A DNA stretch of 55,115 nucleotides from Blepharisma japonicum (lineage: Eukaryota; Ciliophora; Heterotrichea; Heterotrichida; Blepharismidae). Positions within the stretch are counted from its first letter, which is position 1; each line of letters opens with the position of its first letter. The translations under genes and the position numbers were made by a program. A model generated the notes under the pieces. It was not told where the DNA came from, ran no database searches, and saw only the letters and a program-made list of their open reading frames with translations. Positions 9,842 through 20,800 of the stretch are shown here, piece by piece. Location: the NCBI GenBank assembly GCA_949751835.1, contig CATKHK010000148.1, forward strand, positions 1 through 55,115, in the 5' to 3' direction.

Positions 9842-10568
9842 ATTCGTTTTATAAATTTCTATTCTTTTCTGTTTGGAACAATATGAAATTAATCGATCTT
9901 AATCACATGGTTAAAAATTAAATATATTTATGCACATACATTATATCAAGCTTCTAAATTTTTAATTCTCTCAAAAACTAAAGGAATTAAGCTAACAGGA
10001 TCACAGGCTATTTCAAAGAAATGGGCAGACCTCACTTAAGTAATACCAATGATTCTTACTGATTTTTTGCTCTCACTCTCTAGCCCAACTCCTTCGCAAG
10101 CTCCGCCTGAGGGTTTCCTTTCCAGAATTCAGAGCAATAAAATTATATTTCACAACCTTAATCCAAACCAGAAGGCTTGACCCCTTCCTCTTGTTATCTG
10201 GGGTCCATGATATAAATAATATAGTTGAGTCTTTTTATTTTGATGAAGTTTTTTGATAGGGATAATTTTATTGTGTGACATTTTCTCAGATAAATATTTT
10301 TGTTTGTAAGACATTTGATTGAGATTAAACGGTTTTCACAAGCAAATGTTTTGCATTCAAAATCTTCTTTAAAATTTCCCCGATGAAATGTGGCAATATC
10401 AAATCATTCAATCAAATGCATTTAGCCTTTTAATTAAACGAGTTTAATATAGCCATTTCAAGTAGCACATTAAATAATTTTACATATTATCTTTAAATAA
10501 TTAATATGAAGAGAAATAAAATAATGATATTAATTAACAAGCTTATTTTCAAGTATATATATAATTAA
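9842..10568. other. Divergent intergenic region
   Basis: About 730 bp between the head-to-head tubulin-like and WD40-channel genes. Apart from the fragment at 10049-10219 it is AT-rich, with no clear motif. Both genes' promoters must lie here. Confidence 0.5.
10049..10219 (+). pseudogene. Possible truncated serine carboxypeptidase (S10) N-terminus
   Basis: A 56-codon frame from ATG 10049 to TAA 10217-10219, two TGA as Trp, in a GC-richer island. It starts with a hydrophobic leader (MILTDFLLSLSS) and continues PPEGFLSRIQSNKIIFHN and PLPLVIWGP. That order resembles the start of S10 peptidases, where a similar strand leads into the Trp-Leu-Asn-Gly-Gly-Pro-Gly block; here it stops just before that block. 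Likely a fragment; the family call is tentative. Confidence 0.35.
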
Positions 10569-13500
10569 ATGTCTCTTTTGACCACGCCTTTGCTAGAAAA
10601 AAGACAAAATTTCCTTACTCCTCAACGTGCATCTACAATGCCATTTCTTTTTCGACAAAAGGCCTTCCTAATCAAAGACCCTAAACCTGAAATACACCCT
10701 ATTTTTACTTTAAAAGGCGTTCTACTTTCTCTTCCAGATTATAATACTCCAATAATTCTCAACGATAGCATTCGATGTGCTACCTCTAACTCTCGACTTT
10801 TATTCTTAGGAAGAGAAGATGGTAAAATAAAAGCTTATAACCTCGATAATAAATGAGAATTTTTGCTCGAAGGACACCAAAATCGAGTCAACTGTATGCA
10901 GCTTACAAGTGATAATCAATACCTAATATCAGGCTCAGATGATTATACTGTTAAGATATGAAATCTGGCTAAACAAAGCCAGATGGCAACTTTAAAGGGG
11001 CATTCAGGAGAAGTTTTATGTGCAAAGATAACAGATGATAGAAAATTTATTATTTCAAGTTCCTTTGATAAAACTATCAGGATCTGAAAATTTGGTGACT
11101 GGAAAAATCAGATTGTTTTAAGAGGGCATTTGAATGCAGTTAACTGTTTAGAGTTAATGAAAGACACCTCATATATTGTTTCAGGGTCTTGAGATGGTAC
11201 TTTGAAGGTGTGGAGTATAAAAAGCAAATCTCTCGTTGCAACTCTTTCAGGGCACACAGATTATATAAATTGCGTAAAAATTACTGAAGATTCTAAAACA
11301 ATTGTTTCAGGTTCGTATGATTCTACAATTCGATTATGAAGCACAGAAAGCTGGAAAGAAGTTTCTAGGCTAGAAGGCCACACTCACGGAGTTTTGTGCC
11401 TTTGTCTAACTAAGGACAATGCATTTGTTATTTCCAGCTCTGACGACTGTACAGTAAGAATTTGAGACATAAAGATCGAGAAAGAAATAGCAATTTTGCA
11501 AGGCCATTCTAATAGCGTCCATTGCTTGAGCCTTAGCATTGATGGAAAATATATTATAACCGGCTCATGAGATAATTCCATTGCAATTTGAAGCTTGGCT
11601 GAGCATAAACTTTTGTCAATTTTTAGAGGTCATTCAGACAGTATCACGTGCTTGCTTGTTGATGATCATTACATTGTATCTGGCTCGAGAGATGGAACTA
11701 CACAAATATTGTTAGTTGAGGAGAGGCATCACATTTCTGTTTTAGAAGGTCATCGTGATCCAGTTATCTGCTTCAGCATTTTTGAAGGAGATAGATATAT
11801 AGTTTCAGGATCATGGGATAATACCTTGAAAATATGGGACATAATTGATGGGGAGGAGATTCATACATTGGAAGGCCATTTAAGAGAAGTTACTTGCGTT
11901 GAGCTTACAAAAGATGGAAAATATATCGTCTCTGGATCCTTAGACAAGACAATAAGAGTTTGAAATACCTCTGATTATAAACTTGTAGCATTATTGGAAG
12001 GACATACTCACTGAATTGAGTGCTTAAGAATTACTGCTGACAGCAGTCTTATTGTATCTGGGTCTGATGACTATTCAGTAAGGGTATGGAGCATCGATAC
12101 CAAGTCTCAAGTTTCAATATTGAAAGGCCACAGCGACATCGTGAATTGCATAGAAATAATTAATGAAAAACGAATCATAGTTTCAGCTTCTGCTGATAAA
12201 ACAATTATTTTATGGAGCTTGGAAGATTTTTGTGAAATTTATACTCTGACTGGTCATAATCAATCTATTGGAACAATTCAAATCAGCCAAAAAGGGGAAT
12301 TTATTGTTTCAGGTTCGAGAGACAATTCAGTCAGAATTTGGAGCGTGGTGGATTTCTTAGAAATTGCAGAATTAGATGGGCATAGTGATAGTGTCAACTG
12401 CGTTAGGATCAGTAGCAATGACGAATATGTAGCCTCAGGATCTTATGATTGCACGCTCAGACTATGAAGTTTAAAAGAAAAGAAAGAAATTGCTGTCCTT
12501 GAAGGACATACAAAAAGCGTCACTTGTTTGGAGATTACTCATGACAGCAAGTACATTTTATCAGGCTCACATGACAAAACTATCCGGCTTTGAAGTGTAG
12601 CAGAAAGAAATCTTGTTGCAGTTCTAGAAGGCCACTCAAACAAAATTAATTGCCTACAATTGACGCGAAATAGCAAATACGCGATTTCAGGTTCTCGAGA
12701 TTCAAATTTGCGCGTGTACGATATTTCTCAATTTACTCCTTCAATTTATGAATATCAAGAACTGCTACTTTCTGGGTCTCACGATCCTTTTTCACACTTT
12801 TACTTTGTCCAGTCTCTTTTAGACAGCAATCATAAGAATATCAGCCAGCTGTCTTTAGTCACTATTTTCCCTCTTCGCATTAATATTCTTCATTATTATT
12901 GCTTCTTTGATCAAATTGACAATTTGAAACTTGCTTTAAAAATAAACACTCCAATTTTCAGAGATAATAACAACAAGAGTCCTTTGTCTTACGCTATAAT
13001 AAAAAAATCTCGAAGGTGCATTGATGAAATTCTCAAATATATTTCAGAGATTTTAGACCAAAAATTATTAAGTGAGTGCATCCACTCTGTAAGAGACGAT
13101 ATTCCTAATATGCTGAAATTAGAATCACCCTTCATGCTGCCCTTTTTCAAAGCAATTTTTAAGCCAGGAGGTAAAGATTTAGTAGAGTTTGCAGTTCCTA
13201 ACGCAGTGCTACCTATTATTTACTTATCGCCTACTCTCAGGCTTTATAGGAACGAATTTATCAACGAAGACTGGGAATCTGGGAGAGAACTCAGCTTGGT
13301 GCAGTTTTGAGTGAGCCCACTAAGTTGGAATCTGACTATGGGGTCGAACGAAAGCTTGAAGCTTTTAAAGGCAATCAATGAGTGTCCTAGTTTGGATATT
13401 TTCCAAGCTCCTTGAATTCAATCTATCATAAAAATGAAATGAGACAAGCTATGACTTCCCATTTTGGGCAACTCTTGCTTGTACTGGATGAATTTACTAT

Positions 13501-14603
13501 TAATTATACTTTATTTATTTTATCCTTACTATATCATACCGTTTCTGTTTATTGGAGTAAATGAGCTGCTCTTTCTTTACGAGGTTTTTCAGATGTATTC
13601 CAATTGAAATGATTATATTTATGATGTGTGAAATTATATTGACATTTTTAGACTGGCGCTATGCTTTGCTTGGGGAATTGTGGACTTTTGAGATGTGAGC
13701 TTTGTTCCTTTAACATTCTTGGCGGTCTTGGTGAATTTTTTCAGAGGGCTTGTATATTTCAGAGTCTTCAATATGACACGATATTATGTGAGACTTATTT
13801 TTATTGCTGGAAGAGAGTCAATTGCATTTTTGATTATTTTCTTATACTCCACGCTGGCCTTCGGAGTTGTTTATGCAGCGACAGACCCTGAGATGAGTTT
13901 GTCTGACGTCTGGAGTCAAGCATATGAGCTCAACATGGGTAACTTTGATAACTCCAACTTTTCCTTTTTCCAGTACTCCTGTTTTACTTTTGCTTCTCTC
14001 ATAAATGTCGTTTTAATGCTGAATTTGCTTATATCTACTCTGGGAGAGTCTTTTCAAAAATTCAAAGCAATTGCCATGGAGTTGGATGCTAAAGAGATGC
14101 TCCAAGACGTCATAGAATTCGAATCAATGATGTTCTGGAAACGAAGTGAAGGGAAAAGGACATATATGCAAAAATGTGACCATTTTCAAAACACTAGCAC
14201 AGAGAGTAAGCTAGATTCACTTTCTAGCAAAATTGATAAGCTGAAATACATCGCAAAGCAGAACGAGAAACTATTCAGAGAGAGGTTTGGATTTGAAGAA
14301 AGTAATCATGGGAAGAATTTGAAGGCAAAGTTTGAAAGTAAAGTTAATGAGATGAAACAGGCAATTGTTGAGATCGATAAAAAGAACGAAAAACGAATGA
14401 GAGAGATTGGACTTGATATCAAAGATGTTCAATTTGGTTTGGAAGAGAAAGCACACCAGTATAAAGAAAGGGAAGGAGATGAAAGCATAAGCAATTTGGA
14501 GAGAAGAATTGAGAAAATTGAAGAAAAAATTGACAAATTTGATGGGACTAAAGTTGACAAAATTTTGAAAATTTTGGAAGAAATGAATAAAAGAAGCAGG
14601 TAA
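10569..14603 (+). CDS. WD40-ankyrin-TRP-type cation channel fusion protein
   Basis: 1344 residues in one uninterrupted frame with many TGA codons read as Trp, often the Trp of WD repeats. Residues about 102-720 hold 15 clear 42-residue WD40 repeats (GHxxxVxC ... SGSxDxTxRIW), with one degenerate unit before them: enough for two propellers. Residues about 767-860 look like an ankyrin pair (INILHYYCFFDQIDNLKLAL). Residues about 960-1165 form a six-span ion-transport domain: S5 FLIIFLYSTLAFGVVY, a pore-like AYELNMGNFD (1118-1127) and S6 NVVLMLNLLISTLGESF, all TRP-like. A long coiled coil ends the protein (about 1210-1344). TRP channels are cation channels with cytosolic ankyrin repeats; a large WD40 platform fused in front is unusual and suggests a scaffolded or ligand-gated sensory channel (inference). 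No break is seen. Confidence 0.93.
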
Positions 14604-14680
14604 ATCGCTGTTTAATATTATTTCTTTTATCTTTTAATTTCAATTTTTAGTAAATTTATCATGTTGATGAATATAAAGCA

Positions 14681-15808
14681 ATGGCAAAAAGGTTGGGCCT
14701 CATTGCAAATCATCTTGGGATAAAGAACGATCCTGAGCAGTCTAAAAAATGAGGAATTAAAATCCCTACGATGAGGGAATCATTTGACTTCCTTTATCTC
14801 GATAAGCTTCTTCCAAAAGAAACTAACGCTAGGCGAAAAGAACTTCGCGCAATTTTTGAAGCAAAGTTTTCGCCTATAGTTTCGTCATGAACTGAGAAAT
14901 CAGAATTTCCCAGATCATTGGTAGCTGCAATTAGCGAGCTTAAAATAATTGGATGAAGCCAACAAAACCGAACTTCAAAGATTGAAAAGTCATTGATTAT
15001 TTACGAACTTGCAAGAGTGGATGTTTCTATCGCGATCTTTTATGTAGCCTCCTTCAGCTTAGTAGTACACACAATAGAGAAATTAGGATCAGAAGAACAA
15101 AGATTGAAGTACTTGCCAATGCTTTGCAGTGGAAATTCAGTTGGATGTTGAGGATTGACTGAACCAGAAATTTCCAAAGAAGTTACAGCAACCCCTACAA
15201 CAGAAGGCTATATTCTCAATGGCACCAAAAGATGACTGGGAAATGCATTATTATCGGATATTATCATAATATTTGCAAAAAATATCACAAATAATCAAGT
15301 TGAAGGCTTTATAGTGGATAGTAAAGCATCTGGAATCTCCATTATGTCTGGGCATAAAAAGTTACCTTTAAAGATGCTTAAAAGTGGGAATATAATTTTG
15401 AAAAATGTCTTTGTTCATGAAAAAGAAAAATTAGTGAGGAATCATAAATTTGCGACAAACACGAAGCTTGGGCTTGAGTATTCAGTCAGAATTTTGACCT
15501 CTCAAATTTCATACTTAACAACTGGGTTCTACCACTTGTCAGCAAAGTACATCAAGGAAAGAGTCCCGCTGCCAGCTTACTTAGCCTCTGTGCAACTGAA
15601 TAAGGAAAAATTTGTTGGTTTCACAGGAATGGCATGGAAGCTCATTCAACTCTTGATGAAAGGGCAAATGACAGTCACTCAAGGGCTTTTAGTTAAACTA
15701 ATAGCGAAAGAAGCGAGCCGACTTGGCAAGGGATTTATGGAAGGCAACAACGCATATACAATTTTGATGTGTTTCTGGCTTGAAGATTTATCTTTAGATT
15801 TTAATTAA
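14681..15808 (+). CDS. Degenerate acyl-CoA dehydrogenase-like protein (probably inactive)
   Basis: 375 residues, TGA as Trp at several positions, tandem paralogue of the next gene and clearly homologous along its length (EELGSEEQ-like KLGSEEQRLKYLPMLC, GCWGLTEPE, GYILNGTKRWLGNALLSD). Two essential parts are missing. The GSD element after LTEP, which contacts FAD and substrate in this family, is deleted (LTEPEISKEVTATP). The C-terminus stops after MEGNNAYT, so the catalytic-base motif TYEGTYDI is absent. The frame is open, so it is either a recent pseudogene or an inactive paralogue. It starts 77 bp after the channel gene on the same strand. Confidence 0.75.
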
Positions 15809-16147
15809 AAATAAGTATGCTAAAAGGATAATGCAGACTCCTCGAAACTAAGCATCATCATTAGCTAAAAACTTACATCCCACTCTATGGCTTTATGGAA
15901 TTAAAAGGGACTCGGAGCTTCATAAAAGAAGATTTCCAATTCATTTAGTTTTAGAAGATGTAATGATACTAGCCTACTAAATTAATCATAGGAATCAGGA
16001 AATATCAATAATGAAGCTGAGTTAGCCTAAATTAGGTATTCTATGCTTTATTAATATTTGAATATTCAAAAAAATTTTAAACCTTGTTTATTTGATGACG
16101 CAACATGTCATCACTAAATTTAGTTTTCTATCTATCTCATATAAATA
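15809..16147. other. Intergenic spacer with a palindrome
   Basis: 339 bp between the acyl-CoA dehydrogenase paralogues; AT-rich, no open frame. It contains the inverted repeat described at 16093-16113. Confidence 0.5.
16093..16113. promoter_or_regulatory. Inverted repeat TGATGAC-N7-GTCATCA upstream of acyl-CoA dehydrogenase
   Basis: Perfect 7-bp arms separated by GCAACAT, ending 34 bp before the ATG at 16148. It includes TGACGCAA, whose complement TTGCGTCA occurs in the palindrome upstream of the kinase gene at 36236. This looks like a dimeric transcription-factor site, but function is inferred from symmetry and position only. Confidence 0.3.
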
Positions 16148-17419
16148 ATGTCGAGGAGACTGAATTTGGTTTCAAATCATATGGGGCAAATCTTAACTGA
16201 GAATTTCAAAAAATCTAGCTTAGTAACTCCTTATGTGCAGGACCCAATTAATTTTCTTCATTTAGATCAGCTATTGTCTCCAGAGATCAATTCACGAAGA
16301 GCCCAGCTTAGAGCGAATTTAGAAGCCAACTTGGCTCCATTTGTTGCTGAGTGGTACGAAAAAGCTGAATTCCCAGGAGTTTTAGCTGAAAAGTTTAGAT
16401 CTCTCGGAATCACAGGTCTCAGCAAAGAAAAATATGGCTGCAGTAAAATATCCCCATTGGAAAAATCCATAATCTTATACGAGCTAGCAAGGATTGACTG
16501 CTCTTTAGCTACTTTCTATGTCGTGATGTTCTCGCTAACTGCACACACAATAGAAGAGCTAGGCACTGAAGAGCAAAAGGTCAAATATTTGCCAAAGTTA
16601 TGCAACCTCGATATAATTGGTTGTTGGGGATTAACTGAGCCTGATTTTGGATCTGATGCCTCAGAACTTGAGACAACTGCAACCCCAGTAAAAGGAGGAT
16701 ATGTACTCAATGGCGTCAAAAGGTGGATCGGAAACGCCATTCTTTCCGATATCATGGTCATTTTTGCAAGAAACACAACAACTAATCAGGTAGAAGGCTT
16801 TATAGTGAATAGCAAATCAAATGGCGTGTCTGTCACAAACATTCAAAGAAAGCTTGCGCTGAGAATCGTTCAGAATGGAAACATTTTCTTAAAAGACGTT
16901 TTTGTCCCAGCGAATGAGAGGCTCGAGAAAGGCCACAACTTCGCAGCAGGCGCAAATGTAATCCTCGAGCACAGCAGAATGAACGTGGCCTGGCTTGCAG
17001 CGGGACTAATAGCTGGGATTTATGAGAACTCAGTAAAATACATTAGGGAAAGAGTGCAGTTTAGAGTCCCATTGGCGTCATTCCAGCTCAACCAGGAAAA
17101 GTTGGTCAGAATTTTGGCGATTTATCAAGCTGTTTTCTTGATGGGCTGGAGAGTCACCAATCTACTAGAGCAGGGAAAAGCAAATGTAGCGCAAGCTTCT
17201 CTGGTTAAAGGCTGGTGCACACTTGTGGGAAGAGAAGCTGCTAAGCTAGGCAGAGAGCTGATGGGAGGAAACGGGATTTTAATTGATAATTATATGATGA
17301 AAGCACTTGCAGATATGGAAGTCATTTATACTTATGAAGGCACCTATGATATTTGCGCTCTCGTTGCTGGAAGGGCCGCAACTGGAGTTTCAGCATTTAA
17401 GCCTGGTTATAAAGCTTAA
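16148..17419 (+). CDS. Acyl-CoA dehydrogenase, glutaryl-CoA dehydrogenase-like
   Basis: 423 residues, full length. Motifs in order: ARIDCSLATFYVVMFSL, ELGTEEQKVKYLPKL, GCWGLTEPDFGSDAS (flavin and substrate contact), GYVLNGVKRWIGNA, and the C-terminal TYEGTYDICALVAGRAATG, whose Glu397 matches the catalytic base of glutaryl-CoA dehydrogenase. Family members oxidise acyl-CoA thioesters with FAD; the closest groups are glutaryl-CoA dehydrogenase (lysine and tryptophan breakdown, mitochondrial) and plant ACX4-type short-chain acyl-CoA oxidases. Which substrate applies cannot be told from the sequence. The N-terminus is basic (MSRRLNLVSNHMG) and may be a targeting signal. Its upstream neighbour is a broken-looking copy of it. 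Confidence 0.93.
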   Translation: MSRRLNLVSNHMGQILTENFKKSSLVTPYVQDPINFLHLDQLLSPEINSRRAQLRANLEANLAPFVAEWYEKAEFPGVLAEKFRSLGITGLSKEKYGCSKISPLEKSIILYELARIDCSLATFYVVMFSLTAHTIEELGTEEQKVKYLPKLCNLDIIGCWGLTEPDFGSDASELETTATPVKGGYVLNGVKRWIGNAILSDIMVIFARNTTTNQVEGFIVNSKSNGVSVTNIQRKLALRIVQNGNIFLKDVFVPANERLEKGHNFAAGANVILEHSRMNVAWLAAGLIAGIYENSVKYIRERVQFRVPLASFQLNQEKLVRILAIYQAVFLMGWRVTNLLEQGKANVAQASLVKGWCTLVGREAAKLGRELMGGNGILIDNYMMKALADMEVIYTYEGTYDICALVAGRAATGVSAFKPGYKA

Positions 17420-17869
17420 TAAAAATAATTATGTTCCTGATTTTGAAATTGAGTAATAAAATTATTAAAAAATAAGAAAGCTATTGCAGATAAATGTTTA
17501 TAATGCCTTTACATTACTGCTTCCTGATATTTCACACGAAACTTTGAAGAGAAATTGTTATAAGTATCACTTTTATTTTGGCTTGAAGATTGCGGTTTGT
17601 GGTTATGCCAAGGATAATAATTATTATTTATAAATCCTTTATGAGTTAAATTAAATAAATAATTCCAATAGTAGGCAAATTGTAAGCGCTTTATGCCAAA
17701 GTGTTCTTGTTAAAAAGGATAAAGACTTTCAAATATAGTTCCTTTAAAGTTAATCCTATTCGCAAAAGGGCCAGAGAATTATTTATCTTTATCCATAAAT
17801 TTGGAAGAAAATTAATTAATAAATCATGCTATATTTGCTACTATTTTTCAACCAAGTATTTTCAGGATC
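17420..17869. other. Intergenic AT-rich region
   Basis: 450 bp with no recognised gene. A short open frame around 17700-17870 runs into the pseudogene that follows but has no signal peptide or family resemblance. Confidence 0.4.
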
Positions 17870-20800
17870 CATCTGTAACACATACTTGTGTGAACCATCT
17901 CAAAGCTGCAATGGCCAGTGCAATTATTTCATCCTTATCTTCTCAATGCTCATCATCAATTCCAACATCAGTTCATGCTGATTACAGCAATTCAAATTCT
18001 GGGAGAGACGGATCTCTGTCAAACCCTTATAAAGCTCTTTTAGAAGTTTTCAAGAGCAATACAAATGGAAATATATAAAATTTGGTTAAAACCAGGAAGC
18101 CACATGATTGATTATGTGCTTCCAAGGAATACTATATCTGACCTTTCAGTTGGATTTGTTAGCAGCTGCAATCATTGCGCAGCAATTGCAACTGCAAACA
18201 GTCAACTTCATGTTTCCAGACTATGATGTTTCAAATATGTATTTTGAGAATATCATAATTGATGGCGAATAAGCAATGGATAATTCTTGCGACTCAATGA
18301 ATTGTGGATATTACACTTATTAGTATGATACTTCCACTTCTAGCAATTATACAAGCAGCTGCAGCTCTCAAGAAGAGAACTCAGTCGTAAACTTTATAAG
18401 TATAGGATCATCTGCAAATCTGTTTATTGTTGGAACTAAATTCCAAAATATGAGACAAAACCTAAAATCAATAATATACTCTTCAGGAGGACATATATTA
18501 ATGAATGATGTGGAATTTTACAACATCAAAGTTTACGACAACAATTCAAATAAGTATGGAATCATTACTATTCAATGCACATCATCTCCTCTCTGCTCTG
18601 ATGGCTTTGGCTATTCAGGAGGCTCTGCATCTTTACTGGGAAATGGGTATAACTATTATGATAATATTGTTCAATCGAGCTTTCTTTTGGCGAATTTTCC
18701 AGGAATGATAAAGATTTTTAGTATAAATTTTTCAGACAATCTCGCTCTATGCGGATCAAAGATAGTCGCAGAGGATTCATTATCAGGAAATTGTCCGTCA
18801 ATGTTTTACATATTAAATTGTGAATAGCAAATTATTTTCGAAAATAATAATTTCTGTGGAACTATTCTTTTCAGCAGTTTATTTGCATTTTATATGATTC
18901 GAACTATATTCTTAATCCGAAATACATAAACAATGGGCAATATAGGAGCTTTGCGAAAAAGTTCAAAAACAACAATTTCACTGAAAATGCGTCTAATTAT
19001 GGGCTAATTGAAATTTATTTTTCTACCACTTCTACCAATGTAAAACTTGATACAAATTATTTTATAGGAAACATTATTAATACTGTTCACTGTCAGCTTA
19101 TTCGCATTTGGAGCTATTACTGATACAACTATAACTTGTATGGTGATACAGGTGGCTGTGTTACAAGGTGGAGTTGTTGTGCAAGCAACTCCTGATTTCA
19201 TCAAACTAAACAGCCTCGTCATTGAAACCTGCTTTGCTTCAAACTTATTCTGTGGAAAAACTCTGCTAAATTTGCACGTTTTCAATATAGCTGTCACTTG
19301 GAATTACCCAAATTTTCATCTTGCAAATGATATTGCAATCAGCCAATTTATTTCTAAAGGCTACTTGCCTAGCAAATTTAATATTTTCGAGCAAAAGCAT
19401 AATATTTTTTACTTTTTCTATATTCAAGGTCTTTATTCTGCTTCAATAAACACTTTATCCACTTGAAATAATCCAGCAGAAACATTGCTCTATCGGCTCT
19501 TTACAATAACTTCAATATGAACTCGAGCAAACTTTACTAATATTTCAATAGAACCACTAACTTATACATCTCCTGACAATTATTTAATATATCTGGGTAG
19601 TGATAATTCTGGCAGCGTAAAGTGTAAAGTTAATTTAGACTAGTTAAAGATCAGGGCTTTATTATTCAACGCCTCACTTAAGAACTGCTCAGAAAGAGAG
19701 TTTGCTCAGCTGGTGATGAACCTCCCTGTGTATTCAAGCATTTCCACCTGATATAGTATACTCCAGCTTTCGAGTGAATCTTGATGCTGTATCAGACCTT
19801 GGAGTTTACAGTTTAGGGATTTGATGGCTGCTTTACCGACTCGAGTTCTAGCAAGGAACAATTTGCTAACGAATACCAGTAGCAGTTAAGATTTGTTTGT
19901 TAGCATTAGTGCCTCTAGGGATTTAGATTTAGAATTATTCTAACACTGCTGACGCAGCATTCATCTCTTTTTTCTTCAAAAACGGCTCCATCATCTACAG
20001 TATCACCATCGATAGCATCACCATCCTTAGGCACTAAACACAAACAAAAACACAAAAACAATAGCACAGTAAAACACAAAAGCTAAAAAACAAAAGCAAC
20101 TCCACCTTCAAGAATCGCATTAGCAAGATCTCCAGCAATAGCCTTCAGCCATAGAAGATAGTCATGATATCCTAATGAAATACCGATTAGCACATTCCTC
20201 AACCTTATCGGCCTCAAGAAATCAAGTAGAACTTCCCAAAACGTACTCTAACCCTTCCATTACTTTTTAATGGCCCATTTCACTGCAAAAATGCTTGGAC
20301 TATTCCTTTCTCTTTTTTCTCTTGGCGCGAGCGCCTAAAAAATGTCTCAAATGAGATTTTCAAACATTGAAAATGCTAAATCGGAAGGACTCATTTCAAT
20401 ACAAAGTGTTAATTATCTTGAAATATTAAGCACATCTATTATAATGCTAATGTAGTTATGCGAGCATATCCCTTCAGAAAGCCAAGTGAATAATCATTTC
20501 AGATTTGAATATAGATCATTCTCAATCCTATTATAATGGGGATGCATATATGCAAAGCCAGCACAGATAAGTACGATCAGGCATAAATGAAGATCGAAAA
20601 CTCTGCTTATAGTTTCTGCGAGTCTGACAAGAGGGCAGGCCTGCATTTGGATTATGACGAAGACTTTTCTGTCATTCTAATGATAGCAAATACCTTTTTT
20701 CCAATGGAAATTCAACAGATGGAGGAAGTGCAATTTATTTCAAAAATAGCTTTCCTTTATATTCATCATCATTCATTACCAAATCGACATTCTCTGATAA

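Noticed and set aside
9900-10209. Minus-strand frame from ATG 10209 that reads as a good protein if TAA/TAG are taken as Gln
   Set aside because: It is the antisense of a cleaner plus-strand frame (10049-10219) that needs no stop readthrough; its apparent stops are complements of Leu codons.
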